Notes under the pieces: generated by a model | Databases searched by the model: none | What the model saw: only the letters and a program-made list of their open reading frames with translations | Told to the model about the DNA's origin: nothing | Source of the DNA: G965220305 sp965220305 | GTDB taxonomy: Bacteria; Chloroflexota; Dehalococcoidia; Lucifugimonadales; UBA3495 | DNA: 64,000 nucleotides | Direction of reading: 5' to 3' | NCBI GenBank assembly: GCA_965220305.1 | Contig: OZ244817.1 | Location: 496,001-560,000 of the forward strand | Shown: piece after piece, positions 25,649 to 34,331 of the stretch | Layout: each line of letters begins with the position of its first letter | How positions within the stretch are numbered: position 1 is the stretch's first letter | Program-made: the position numbers and the translations under genes

Positions 25649-26635
25649 TTACAGAAAAGCCGGAGCTACCCGGTCCAGAAACAGGTCAAGCTGACGATCG
25701 GGCTGATGGGATGCCAATCGCACCACCAGCGTTTGCGCTCCCGCTTCGGCATACTCCAGGAGCCGCTCCTTTACCCTTTCCGAGTCGCCGAAGGGCCCCC
25801 ATCGGCTGCCCCAAATGTTTGCGCCGTAATAGCCGGTCAGATAGCTTTCAGCGTCTTCCTGGGCCCGGGCTGGGTCCGGGTCTAAGTTGACCGTCAGGTA
25901 CATGACCTTCTCTAAGGACTGAAGGTCCCGGCCAAGGTCGGCGGCGACGCTGTCGAACCGCTCCGCCAATTCGGCGTACTCCTGGGGAGTGTCGGAAATC
26001 GAGATTAGACCATCACCCAGCGCAGCGGCCCGCTGCACCTGGGCCTCTCCCACCGATTTCTCACCGGGTCGGTGGAAACGCCAGTGGCAGGCCAACAGGA
26101 CCGGCACGCCTCCCGGTTGTATCGGACTGGGCCGCATCTGCAAAGCCTGGAACTGAAAATGCCGTCCCTCGTGGTCCATCGACGAACCTGAACCCAGGCC
26201 CTTGATAACCCGCACCATCTCTTCCATCCGGCTGGTACGGCGAGAGGCAGTAACCCCGGCGTTGCGCCATTCCTGCTGCTGTTCGTCGTTGAATGCGCCT
26301 CCCACGCCCGCCGCAATCAAAAGCCGACCCTTGGAGATTAGGTCCACGGTGGCCAATGTCTGGGCCAACAGCACCGGATGGCGCAGGGCCATTAGCAGCA
26401 CCGAGGTGCCCAGCCGTACCCGGTCGGTCTGGGCGGCCACTGCCGCCAGGGTGGTCAGGGGTTCCAACCGGGGTTTGGCCGTGAGACTATCCCCCACCCA
26501 GACAGAGTCCAGACCCGCCTCCTCGGCTTTACAGGCTAGGCGAAGCACCAGGTCGGCGTCCTTGGGAGGAGACTCCCCCAGCAGCAGACCCCTGGTGGGG
26601 AGCAGAAAACCGATTTTGGTCTTAGAAGGAGTCAC
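25649..26635 (-). CDS. LLM-class flavin/F420-dependent oxidoreductase (F420 operon)
   Basis: Bacterial luciferase-like TIM-barrel oxidoreductase of 328 residues. Visible blocks are KIGFLLPTRG at strand 1, LDSVWVGDSL near residue 40, RVRLGTSVLLMALRHPVLLAQ near residue 72, and KGRLLIAAGVGG near residue 103. The LLM family uses FMN or F420. The start overlaps the cofC stop by 14 bases, which ties it to coenzyme F420 synthesis and makes F420 the likely cofactor. The substrate is unknown. Two further LLM genes occur at 34332 and 54766. Confidence 0.85.
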   Translation of the reverse strand: MTPSKTKIGFLLPTRGLLLGESPPKDADLVLRLACKAEEAGLDSVWVGDSLTAKPRLEPLTTLAAVAAQTDRVRLGTSVLLMALRHPVLLAQTLATVDLISKGRLLIAAGVGGAFNDEQQQEWRNAGVTASRRTSRMEEMVRVIKGLGSGSSMDHEGRHFQFQALQMRPSPIQPGGVPVLLACHWRFHRPGEKSVGEAQVQRAAALGDGLISISDTPQEYAELAERFDSVAADLGRDLQSLEKVMYLTVNLDPDPARAQEDAESYLTGYYGANIWGSRWGPFGDSERVKERLLEYAEAGAQTLVVRLASHQPDRQLDLFLDRVAPAFL

Positions 26636-27311
26636 TGGGCCCCCCAGAGCTGGAAGGGAAACTCAAACCGCTGAAGTCCATGTTGGGCGCCAGACGTTGG
26701 AGCAGCCCCGGCTCCATGTGCTCGTAGGACTCCAGGTCATCGATGGTATCGAGGTCAAATCCCAGGCCCGGGCTGTAGCAGATAGCCACCGACACGCCCA
26801 TTGACGCCGCCTGGGAGAGGTGTTTGGAGAAACTACGGCGACCCAACTCCGGACGGAAGGGCAGTCCATGCGGCACCACGATCCCATTGGTGCCCCCGTC
26901 CCTTCTGGCGGGAGCCAGCGTTATATTGCCTTGCCGGGCCGACGACCGGAGCAGGCTGTGGATGTCGCCGGCTTTGATAAAAGGCAGGTCTCCCGGCAGA
27001 TACATGACCGAGCACTGCTGGGACAGGGCCCTCTCGAAAGCCTTAGTTACCGTATCGTTCAGGTTGCGGGCCAGGTCCTCTATCCAAAGACCGTTGCTGT
27101 TGCGGGTCAAGTTTCTCACCCTGGAGTCGCCTCCCACCACCCAGAACACCTCCAAGGAAGCGCCCTTGATGGCGGAGATTACCCGCCGCAACATCCCCAG
27201 GGACAGGTCAGCTCGCTGGTTGGGGGTTAGGAACTTGGACAAGCGGCTCTTGCCTTCGGTCAGAGGTTTCATGGGAATGATGGGAACGACTAGCGGTTGT
27301 TCCTCCATCAT
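26622..27311 (-). CDS. cofC: 2-phospho-L-lactate guanylyltransferase (F420 synthesis)
   Basis: The 229-residue nucleotidyltransferase activates 2-phospholactate (or phosphoenolpyruvate in many bacteria) with GTP for transfer to Fo. The fingerprint is IPMKPLTEGKSRLS near residues 10-23, VMYLPGDLPFIKAGDI near residue 98 (the catalytic D-x-P), and LAPARRDGGTNGIVVP near residue 130. The start overlaps the cofD stop in an ATGA arrangement (27308-27311), and the end overlaps the LLM gene. A short Ser/Gly-rich tail extends past the family core. Confidence 0.9.
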   Translation of the reverse strand: MMEEQPLVVPIIPMKPLTEGKSRLSKFLTPNQRADLSLGMLRRVISAIKGASLEVFWVVGGDSRVRNLTRNSNGLWIEDLARNLNDTVTKAFERALSQQCSVMYLPGDLPFIKAGDIHSLLRSSARQGNITLAPARRDGGTNGIVVPHGLPFRPELGRRSFSKHLSQAASMGVSVAICYSPGLGFDLDTIDDLESYEHMEPGLLQRLAPNMDFSGLSFPSSSGGPSDSF

Positions 27312-28252
27312 CGGCTCTCTCCTAGACTCAGTACCATTTCCGCCAGTTCCACCTTGTCGGCCTCGCTATTCATTATGGTGGGGGCAACCACCGGAGTCAT
27401 CCCCAAGTTGGCGATTTCAGCGGCTAACGGAGCATCCTGGTCGTCAATCACAAATATATCACAGAGGCCCTGGTACCAGCGGGCTACTCCCAGGCTGGAA
27501 GCCTCGTGCCCCAGCTCGGCCATGATCTTTGCCGCAGGACCCCTCACGGCAGCGCCGCCGATAATTGGGCTAATTACCACCCGTGACGCCCGGCTCTTTA
27601 GATCAAGAATTCGTTGCTGAATCGCCGGTACGGACAGGATGGGGGCCACGCTCAAAAACGGGTTGGAGGGGCAGAACACTACCATCCGCGCCTGTTCCAG
27701 GGCCTCCGCCACCAAGGGGGCCGGAGATGCTGAATCGGCTCCACGGTACTCGATCCCGGCTACTACAGGTGCGCATTGGTGTTGCACAAAATACTGCTGC
27801 ATGGACAAGTTCCCCGCATCGGTATCCAGAAAGGTGGGAACAGGGTTGTCGCTCATCGGCACTATAGAATGAGCGACGCCCAAGCAGCGGCACAACTCCG
27901 CCGTAACCTGGGAAAGGGTGAAACCCTGATTCAACAACTGGGTACGCCGGATGTGGGTAGCCAGGTCCCTATCCCCCAGTTTGAACCAGGTATCAACGCC
28001 GTACTTGTTCAGCATCCCCAGAGACTGGAAGGTCTCGCCGGCTAGGCCCCAACCCGTCTCGGTGTTGGAAAGGCCGGCCAGGGAGTACATCAGGGTGTCC
28101 AGGTCAGGGGAGACGTGCAGTCCGTGAAACAGTTCGTCGTCCCCGGTATTACCCACGATGACCAACTGGTCGGAAGGCAAGACCCGGGCTAGCCCCAAGG
28201 CCAGCTTGGCGCCGCCCACTCCGCCGGCTAGGGCCAGGACTTTTCCGTCCAT
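27308..28252 (-). CDS. cofD: 2-phospho-L-lactate transferase (F420-0 synthesis)
   Basis: Transfers the phospholactyl (or phosphoenolpyruvyl) group to Fo to give F420-0 or its dehydro form; 314 residues, the usual length. ALAGGVGGAKLALGLA near residues 7-22 and VIVGNTGDDELFHGLHVSPD near residue 31 are diagnostic. PCSNPFLSVAPIL-type text (VFCPSNPFLSV) lies near residue 200 and VVAPTIM near the C-terminus. It lies 18 bases after cofH and overlaps cofC by 4 bases, so it belongs to one operon. Confidence 0.93.
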   Translation of the reverse strand: MDGKVLALAGGVGGAKLALGLARVLPSDQLVIVGNTGDDELFHGLHVSPDLDTLMYSLAGLSNTETGWGLAGETFQSLGMLNKYGVDTWFKLGDRDLATHIRRTQLLNQGFTLSQVTAELCRCLGVAHSIVPMSDNPVPTFLDTDAGNLSMQQYFVQHQCAPVVAGIEYRGADSASPAPLVAEALEQARMVVFCPSNPFLSVAPILSVPAIQQRILDLKSRASRVVISPIIGGAAVRGPAAKIMAELGHEASSLGVARWYQGLCDIFVIDDQDAPLAAEIANLGMTPVVAPTIMNSEADKVELAEMVLSLGESR

Positions 28253-28270
28253 TAACGGTCTGTAACTCCC

Positions 28271-29590
28271 TTAGGCGCTGGACTCCACGCCTTCTTTAGC
28301 CGAGTGGCGCGGATGGGAGAAGCGGAAGGTGTCCAGTTGCACCAGGCGATGGTAGGAACCGAAGATTTCCTCCACGTTGTCCCCAACCAGGTCCAGCGGG
28401 TCATGTTCCTCATCGTTGTCACTGAAGACCCGCTTAATGCCGTAGGTGGTGTACCGCTCGGCGGGGACCCGCCCCGCCTGGCGAATCATCTGCCGGAACT
28501 CGGAGGGCCGCATCAACTGACCGTGCTGGGCCCCGGCGGAAGTGGAGATACTCTCGTTAATCAGGGTGCCGCCCAGGTCGTTTACACCAGCGGTGAGCAA
28601 CAACTGGGACATTCGGCTGCCCTCCTTGACCCAGGATGCCTGGATATTCGGTATCCAGTTGTTCAGCATTATCCGCGCGATAGCGTGGACCTTCACAACG
28701 TCCATCCCCGTGGGGCCGGACCGGACATTGTCCACCAGGCCCTTGAGAAACATGGGAGCCTCGGAGTTGACGAAGCTCAGAGGAACAAACTCGGTGAACC
28801 CTCCGGTCTGCTGCTGAATATCCCGCAGCAGGGCCATGTGCCTGGCTATCTGCTCGTTGGTCTCCACATGCCCAAACATCACGGTGGAAGTGGTGGGAAT
28901 TCCCAACTCGTGGGCATTGGTAATCACTTCCACCCACTGGTCCACCCGTATCCGTCCCGGGGAGATAAGATCGCGCAACTCCTGGTCCAGGACCTCGGCG
29001 GAAGTGCCCGGCAGACTGCCCACCCCTGCCGATTTCAATCCCTGAAGATATTCTCGAATCGTACACTTGGAACGGATCGACCCGTACAGCACCTCCTCGG
29101 GAGAGAAGCCGTGAACATGAATGTCCGGGAGTTCCTCCTTGATGGCCTCGCACAGTTTTATGTAAAGGTCGCCCTCCATCTGCGGAGGCAGGCCGGCTTG
29201 GACGCAGACTTCGGTAGCGCCGTAGTCCCAGGCCTCCCGGGCCCGTCGAATAATCTCATTGACCGGCAGGAAGTAACCCTCCTCCTCCCGGAAGTCGCGG
29301 CTGAAAGCGCAGAAGCCGCAACGCTTGATGCACACATTGGTGAAGTTGATATTCCGGTTGACCACGTAGGTGACCACGTCACCCACGGTACGCTCACGAA
29401 GGTGGTCGGCAACCAGGCCCACCGCGCTGAATTCCATGCCGCTGGTATCGAAGAGCAGGACCGCATCTTCTATGGTGATGTCCTTCCCCTCGAGGGCGCT
29501 GTTCAGCACCCGGGCCACGGGGGTCTGCAAGCGGTCTACCAGGGTTTCGATGTCGCTTACCGTAGTTTCCTCTTCAGGCTGTCCCGACAT
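28271..29590 (-). CDS. cofH: 5-amino-6-(D-ribitylamino)uracil-L-tyrosine 4-hydroxyphenyl transferase (Fo synthase subunit 2)
   Basis: Radical SAM enzyme that joins tyrosine-derived hydroxybenzyl to the ribityl-uracil in making the Fo chromophore; 439 residues. The 4Fe-4S cysteines are in CIKRCGFCAF (Cx3Cx2C) near residue 88. QAGLPPQMEGDLYIKL and HGFSPEEVLYGS are family blocks. It overlaps the end of cofG by 17 bases. In actinobacteria the two halves are fused as FbiC; here they are separate genes, as in archaea, cyanobacteria and SAR202-type Chloroflexota. Confidence 0.93.
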   Translation of the reverse strand: MSGQPEEETTVSDIETLVDRLQTPVARVLNSALEGKDITIEDAVLLFDTSGMEFSAVGLVADHLRERTVGDVVTYVVNRNINFTNVCIKRCGFCAFSRDFREEEGYFLPVNEIIRRAREAWDYGATEVCVQAGLPPQMEGDLYIKLCEAIKEELPDIHVHGFSPEEVLYGSIRSKCTIREYLQGLKSAGVGSLPGTSAEVLDQELRDLISPGRIRVDQWVEVITNAHELGIPTTSTVMFGHVETNEQIARHMALLRDIQQQTGGFTEFVPLSFVNSEAPMFLKGLVDNVRSGPTGMDVVKVHAIARIMLNNWIPNIQASWVKEGSRMSQLLLTAGVNDLGGTLINESISTSAGAQHGQLMRPSEFRQMIRQAGRVPAERYTTYGIKRVFSDNDEEHDPLDLVGDNVEEIFGSYHRLVQLDTFRFSHPRHSAKEGVESSA

Positions 29591-30893
29591 ATCTTTGAAT
29601 ACCCCCTTTTACGTACCCCTCGGTGTCGGCCAAGGCGGCAACCTTAGCCTTGAGCGGCGCCGCCAAGAATTGATCGGTGGTCAGAAAATACTCCGGATAA
29701 ACCGGAAGCCTGGGGCGCAACTCAAACCCCTTGGCTTCGGTGCGGTCTCGCAAATCGGCCAATACCGGCCACGGAGCCTCTGGATTAACGTAGTCTATGG
29801 TCAGCGGGGACACGCCGCCCCAATCGTTGATTCCAGCATCCAGATAAATCTGATAATCATGGGCGCTCAAGTTCGGAGGCACTTGCAGGTTAACTTCCGG
29901 CCCCTGGAGGAGACGGGCCACCGCCACCGTCCATAACAGTTCCCGGGTGGTGGCGTCCGGCGATTCCGCCATTGGAGTGCGGGGCTTGGCCCGGAAGTTT
30001 TGGACTATCACCTCTTGCACCTGCCCATGTTCCCGGTGAAGCCGCCGGATTGCCAGGAGGGCATCGATGCGTTCTTGACGGCTCTCACCGATTCCGATGA
30101 GAATCCCCGTGGTGAAGGGCACGCCCAGCTCACCGGCCAACTCAACGGTGCGCAGCCGGACCCGAGGACGCTTGCTGGGCGCGAACTCGTGGGGACCTCC
30201 GGCGGCGTATAGCCTGGGGCTGGTACTTTCCAACATTAGCCCCATGGATGGATTGTACGGTTGCAGCGCGGCCATCTCCCGTCGGCTCATGGTGCCGGGG
30301 TTGGCGTGGGGCAATAAAGACGTCTCTTCCAGAACCACGCGGCACACGTCCGCCAGATATTCCAAGGTTGTGCGATAGCCCCGATGCTTCAGCCACTCCC
30401 GGGCTTCGGGGTACCGCTGCTCCGGTCGCTCCCCCAGGGTGAACAGCGCCTCGGTGCAACCCATTTCCTGCCCACGACTGGCTACCTCTAACACCTCTTC
30501 CGGCGTCATGTAAAGCCTTGCCGCGGCACCGGGTTCCTGCCTAAAGGTGCAGTAGCCGCAATAGTCCCGACAAAGGCGAGTGAGGGGAATGAAAACCTTG
30601 GGCGAGAAGGTAACCGTCTTTCCCTTACCCCGGTCCCGCAGGCCCGCCGCCGCCGCGCAAAGGTGGGCCAGGCCATCATCCCTGACATCCTGTAGCTGGT
30701 CCGCCTCTTCGGCGGCAATGAAGACTCCCGCAGCGGCCCGGTCGATGATGTTCGTCAGGGTACCGTGGCCGGCAAGGTCTCCCGTTTTTGCGGCTAGGGC
30801 GTTCAAACTAGTCCTTGTCCATTCTCCAAGACCATGCGTTTTTCTGGGGCTAGTCCTTGTACCTTCATACGCCGGGTAAGTCAAGAGAGACAC
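29574..30893 (-). CDS. cofG: 7,8-didemethyl-8-hydroxy-5-deazariboflavin synthase (Fo synthase subunit 1)
   Basis: Second radical SAM half of Fo synthase; 439 residues. The cluster motif CRDYCGYC is near residues 110-117, followed by EALFTLGERPEQRYPEAREWL, ETSLLPHANPGTMS and VIVQNFRAKPRTPM, all typical of CofG. It is the first gene of the cofG-cofH-cofD-cofC-LLM run, whose junctions are all overlapping or within 20 bases. About 85 N-terminal residues precede the radical SAM core, so the true start could be internal. CofE (glutamyl ligase) is not in the window. Confidence 0.92.
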   Translation of the reverse strand: MSLLTYPAYEGTRTSPRKTHGLGEWTRTSLNALAAKTGDLAGHGTLTNIIDRAAAGVFIAAEEADQLQDVRDDGLAHLCAAAAGLRDRGKGKTVTFSPKVFIPLTRLCRDYCGYCTFRQEPGAAARLYMTPEEVLEVASRGQEMGCTEALFTLGERPEQRYPEAREWLKHRGYRTTLEYLADVCRVVLEETSLLPHANPGTMSRREMAALQPYNPSMGLMLESTSPRLYAAGGPHEFAPSKRPRVRLRTVELAGELGVPFTTGILIGIGESRQERIDALLAIRRLHREHGQVQEVIVQNFRAKPRTPMAESPDATTRELLWTVAVARLLQGPEVNLQVPPNLSAHDYQIYLDAGINDWGGVSPLTIDYVNPEAPWPVLADLRDRTEAKGFELRPRLPVYPEYFLTTDQFLAAPLKAKVAALADTEGYVKGGIQRYVGTA

Positions 30894-31100
30894 GGCCTTG
30901 GTCTCGGGCCTAACCTTATGCTCTTATCAAGTCAAAGGGCAGCGCCAAAGCTGAGTTTGGCCTGGCTAACGGTAAACCTTGACCCCGAACTACTACGGCT
31001 TGGGGAAAACGCAGCAGGTTGGCCTTCCTAGGGGGCTCACGCAGCCACCGCCCTATTGTAGCCTCACGGGGCATACCACACAAGTCACCCGTGACTAAGG

Positions 31101-31245
31101 CAGGGTCTCTCGGTTGTTGCCACTCGGCGTTCATCCTTCACCCTGAGCTCGTCGAAGGACAGGCTGTGAACGAAGCGAAAGATCTAAGTCCCAGGCCAAG
31201 CCCGCCACCCCTGGATCCAGGATTCGCCGGAATGACGGTGGCGCT
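31101..31245 (+). repeat. MITE-like repeat element, copy 3 (right end decayed), in the 30894-31407 gap
   Basis: The left end CAGGGTCTCTCGGTTG (31101-31116) differs from the copies at 3191 and 9266 by 2 bases. It is followed by an inverted CACCCTGAGCTCGTCGAAGG unit, then GAACGAAGCGAAAGATCTAAG and CACCCCTGGATCC with GGAATGACGG, in the same order as copy 2. No clear right terminal repeat remains. The rest of this gap shows no gene. Confidence 0.5.
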
Positions 31246-31407
31246 GTGCAGGCCAGGTAAGAGGATGAATAGCCCCTATTTTATGGGGACGACGGGGGAT
31301 GGGCCTGCCAAGGAGCCTGGGGGTTACCGCGACCCCATCCTAAAAGAGACTGTACAGTTAGCCCGGATTGGGCCATCGTCCCACGGCCTGGAAGCTGACG
31401 ACTGGCA

Positions 31408-32472
31408 TCAAAAGCCGGACAGCCGCCCCTGATCGGTGGCTTCAGCCTTGTCCACCCAGGGGCGGCCCAGGTACTCGTGGGCCCGTCGGGTAGCTACCCG
31501 GCCCCGGCTGGTGCGTTCCAGGAATCCCAACTGCAACAAATACGGCTCCCAGACATCCATCACCGTATCCGAGTCTTCGCTCAACGAGGCCGCCAGCGTT
31601 TCCAGGCCCACCGGACCGCCGCCAAACTTCTCAATGATGCTGGTCAACAGCCGATGGTCCGACTCGTCCAGACCCATTTCGTCAACTCGAAGCATCTCCA
31701 AGGCTTCCCGGGCCACCGGGCCGGTAATCTCATTATCCGCCACCACCATGGCATAGTCCCGGGCCCGTTTGAGGAGGCGATTGCCGATGCGAGGAGTACC
31801 CCGGCTGCGGTTGGCAATCTCGGCGGTTCCCTCGGAGGTAGTCGCGATTTGCAGAATGTCCGCCGAGCGTCTGATTACCACTTCCATGTCATCCCGGTCG
31901 TAGTAGTCCAGCCGGAACACCGAGCCAAAGCGGTCCCGCAGGGGCGCGCTGATGAGGGAGTAACGGGTGGTGGCCCCCACCAGGGTGAAGGGGTTTATCC
32001 GTAGGTTGATGTTCCGCGCCGCCAGCCCCTTACCGACCATCCAAGAGAGGAAGAAGTCCTCCATGGCCGAGTACAGGACCTCCTCCACCGTCCGGTTGAG
32101 CCGGTGGATTTCGTCAATGAACAGGATATCATTGTCCTGGAGCCCGGTGAGGATGGCCGCCATGTCCCCCGGGCGCTCGATGGCGGGACCCGAGGTAACC
32201 TTGATGCTAACCCCCATCTCCTGGGCGATGATGTGGGCCAGGGTAGTCTTCCCCAGGCCCGGCGGCCCGTAAATGATGATGTGGTCCAGGGGTTCGCCCC
32301 GCATTTTGGCCGCCTGGATGGAAATGATCAGGTTGTCCTTAACCGACGCCTGCCCCACAAAGTCGGATAGCCTCCTGGGACGGAGGGACAGGTCGAGAGT
32401 CTCGTCGTCGGCCTGGGAACCTCCGGAAACCAGGCGTTGCGGCTCTCCAGGGGATTTTTTGTAACTGGTCAC
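31408..32472 (-). CDS. ruvB: Holliday junction branch-migration ATPase RuvB
   Basis: Hexameric AAA+ motor that drives branch migration with RuvA during recombination. LRPRRLSDFVGQ opens the core, Walker A is GPPGLGKTT, Walker B is LFIDEIHRLN, the sensor segment is GATTRYSLISAPLRDRFG, and the C-terminal winged helix ends GRVATRRAHEYLG. GTG 32470-32472 gives 354 residues, the family norm, but its ribosome site is weak. The frame stays open further upstream, with ATG at 32577 and TTG at 32673 as alternatives that would add a Ser/Gly/Pro-rich extension. ruvA and ruvC are not adjacent. Confidence 0.92.
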   Translation of the reverse strand: MTSYKKSPGEPQRLVSGGSQADDETLDLSLRPRRLSDFVGQASVKDNLIISIQAAKMRGEPLDHIIIYGPPGLGKTTLAHIIAQEMGVSIKVTSGPAIERPGDMAAILTGLQDNDILFIDEIHRLNRTVEEVLYSAMEDFFLSWMVGKGLAARNINLRINPFTLVGATTRYSLISAPLRDRFGSVFRLDYYDRDDMEVVIRRSADILQIATTSEGTAEIANRSRGTPRIGNRLLKRARDYAMVVADNEITGPVAREALEMLRVDEMGLDESDHRLLTSIIEKFGGGPVGLETLAASLSEDSDTVMDVWEPYLLQLGFLERTSRGRVATRRAHEYLGRPWVDKAEATDQGRLSGF

Positions 32473-32839
32473 GCTGACAGAACTACCCTTGGCTGCAGAA
32501 TTTATGCCAGATAGGGCCGCCAAGCCCGTATGCTTCGGCCCTCCCGATGAAGATGCCGGAGCGACTTCTGCTAACATTTGCCGAAGGCCAACCCAGTACC
32601 GGGGTGAGGTGATAACCAACACTTGACGCTTCGGGCAGATGCAAATTCTAAACGCGCTAAAAAATAGCGTCAAGGAACCCTTGTCACTGGTTAAGGCCGA
32701 TATTGTGGGGGTCTGCGCCCAGTACAGGGGGCCTTATCCAAGACTTAGCAGGAATGGCAACGTCCAGTGCCAGCCGCCGCCATCTGGCAGGTCCGCCGAG
32801 CTCTTCCAGATTCCGACGAGGGCTTTCCCTATAAGGCGA

Positions 32840-32877
32840 GGGCCTTCCCCATAGATTGTGGCTGTTCGGGAAGGCCC
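32840..32877 (-). terminator. Hairpin after the VOC gene
   Basis: GGGCCTTCCC (32840-32849) pairs perfectly with GGGAAGGCCC (32868-32877) around an 18-base loop, about 33 bases past the stop of the VOC gene that ends the five-gene catabolic run. There is no T-run, so factor-assisted termination or mRNA protection is likely. The remainder of the gap up to ruvB shows nothing else. Confidence 0.45.
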
Positions 32878-32909
32878 AATCGGCAGGCAGGGCAAGGTTT
32901 AACGTGAAA

Positions 32910-33317
32910 TTACTTGGATATTGCCCAGCCAGTATGGGAAATGTCAATTACCACCCCATCGGGTCCGGCCCATTTCATCTCGAAGTTGCGGGGCCCGGTC
33001 GGGGACATAGTATCAAGGCCGTCCCGGGAATTCAGGGCCTGGCCCTTTACGCCTTCCAACTTTTCGCAGGCGTCATCCAGATCGTCAACCATGAAGCCGA
33101 TGTGGTGGATGCCGCTGAAGTTGGGCCCGTTGACCCCAACGTCGGCGTCATTGTCGGTTTTCCAGTTCAAGATGGCCAGGTTGATATAGCCGTCGCTGAG
33201 GAATACTGCCCCGTTATCGCTGCGGCGAATTTCCTCCAGCCCGAATGCCTCCTTGTAGAACGCAGCCACTCCCGAAGGGTCTCCGGTAGTCAATGCAATG
33301 TGGCGTATCTTTGCCAT
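32910..33317 (-). CDS. VOC/glyoxalase superfamily protein 1
   Basis: The 135-residue single-module vicinal-oxygen-chelate protein starts AKIRHIALTTGDPSGVAAFY and continues LEEIRRSDNGAVFLSDGYINLAIL, then GIHHIGFMVDDLDDACEKLE and EMKWAGPDGVVIDI. His in RHIAL and HHIGF and Glu in FEMKW are placed as in metal-binding VOC enzymes. ATG 33315-33317 follows GGAGG by 8 bases; four in-frame codons upstream overlap the ribosome site and are excluded. It lies 30 bases from the alpha/beta hydrolase gene and is last in the run. The substrate is unknown; isomerase, lyase and dioxygenase chemistries all occur in this fold. Confidence 0.82.
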   Translation of the reverse strand: MAKIRHIALTTGDPSGVAAFYKEAFGLEEIRRSDNGAVFLSDGYINLAILNWKTDNDADVGVNGPNFSGIHHIGFMVDDLDDACEKLEGVKGQALNSRDGLDTMSPTGPRNFEMKWAGPDGVVIDISHTGWAISK

Positions 33318-33347
33318 GGTCTCTTCCTCCAAAAGTTAATGATTTAG

Positions 33348-34277
33348 CTATGCTGAGGCAACCTCAAAAGGCTTCCTGGCTGATACTTCCAACCGCGCCG
33401 GTAGGTATTGGGCGTACCAGTCCAGGGTGGCCGCCATAACCTCGCTGAACGCCGGCTCTTGGTACACTTCATAGTGACCGTAGCCCTTCAGCACCACCAA
33501 CTTCTTCGGCTCCTTGGCGTGGGCGTAAAGCTGCTCCGACTCCTCCGGAGGCACCAGACGGTCGTTGTCGCTGGTGATGAAGAGGATAGGCCGGGGCGAA
33601 ATCCGGTCTACGATCCACTCGGGATTGAAGCCCAGGGTATCGTCCACGTATTCCAGGGGGATGGTGTTGATGGCTGCCGGATTGAGACGCCGGGCCGCGG
33701 CGGCCAACTCGGCTGACTGGCGGTCGGGCAATAGAATCTCGCTCCGTTCCACGAACTCCGACGTACCAGCGGTGGCGCGCCGCTCCCGGTCAGCCTGGGA
33801 GCGTTCCAGCAGGTCAAACCATTCATCGGTGCGGCGGACCCGGCTCATCCAACGCTGCCCGTTGCCGATGCCTACCACGCTGACGATGCACTTGGCCCGG
33901 GGGTCCACCGCGCCAACCCAGGATACGGTGGCTCCGCCGTAGCTGGTGCCGTAGATGCCAATCCGGTCAGCGTCCACTTCCGGTTGCAAGCCCAGGAAGG
34001 TCATGGCCGCCTGAACATCGGCAACCCGGCTATAGGGAGCCAAACGGCTGCGCGAACCTTCGCTGTCGCCCCAACCCTTGTAGTCGAAGGTCATAGCCAC
34101 GTAGCCAGCCTGGTTGAACGACCGGGCGTTGTCCGGCAGGTAGAGGTCCTTGACGCCGGTATAACCGTGACAGAGTAGCACCGTCGCCCTTTGCTCCCCC
34201 GGCCTCAAGTCGTCGGGGGCGTATACGTCACCTTGGAGCTTGATCCCCTCGCTGTAAAATTCGACAGGACGCTTCAT
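33348..34277 (-). CDS. Alpha/beta-hydrolase (S9/dienelactone-hydrolase-like)
   Basis: The 309-residue serine hydrolase has the oxyanion region LLCHGYTGVKD near residues 34-44, the nucleophile elbow GTSYGG near residue 112, an acid in ITSDNDRLVPPEES near residue 245, and the catalytic His in KGYGHYEVYQ near residue 270. There is no signal peptide. It sits between an LLM oxidoreductase and a VOC protein, so hydrolysis of an ester or C-C bond in a ring-cleavage product is a reasonable guess. Confidence 0.82.
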   Translation of the reverse strand: MKRPVEFYSEGIKLQGDVYAPDDLRPGEQRATVLLCHGYTGVKDLYLPDNARSFNQAGYVAMTFDYKGWGDSEGSRSRLAPYSRVADVQAAMTFLGLQPEVDADRIGIYGTSYGGATVSWVGAVDPRAKCIVSVVGIGNGQRWMSRVRRTDEWFDLLERSQADRERRATAGTSEFVERSEILLPDRQSAELAAAARRLNPAAINTIPLEYVDDTLGFNPEWIVDRISPRPILFITSDNDRLVPPEESEQLYAHAKEPKKLVVLKGYGHYEVYQEPAFSEVMAATLDWYAQYLPARLEVSARKPFEVASA

Positions 34278-34331
34278 TTTCTATCCTTCCGCCCCCTTCC
34301 AGGTCTCCCCGATCTATATCACCCCAAATTC

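Noticed and set aside
28304..29647. A 447-codon plus-strand frame across cofH
   Set aside because: It is antisense to a gene with an intact radical SAM motif and operon overlaps; no ribosome site or domain supports it.
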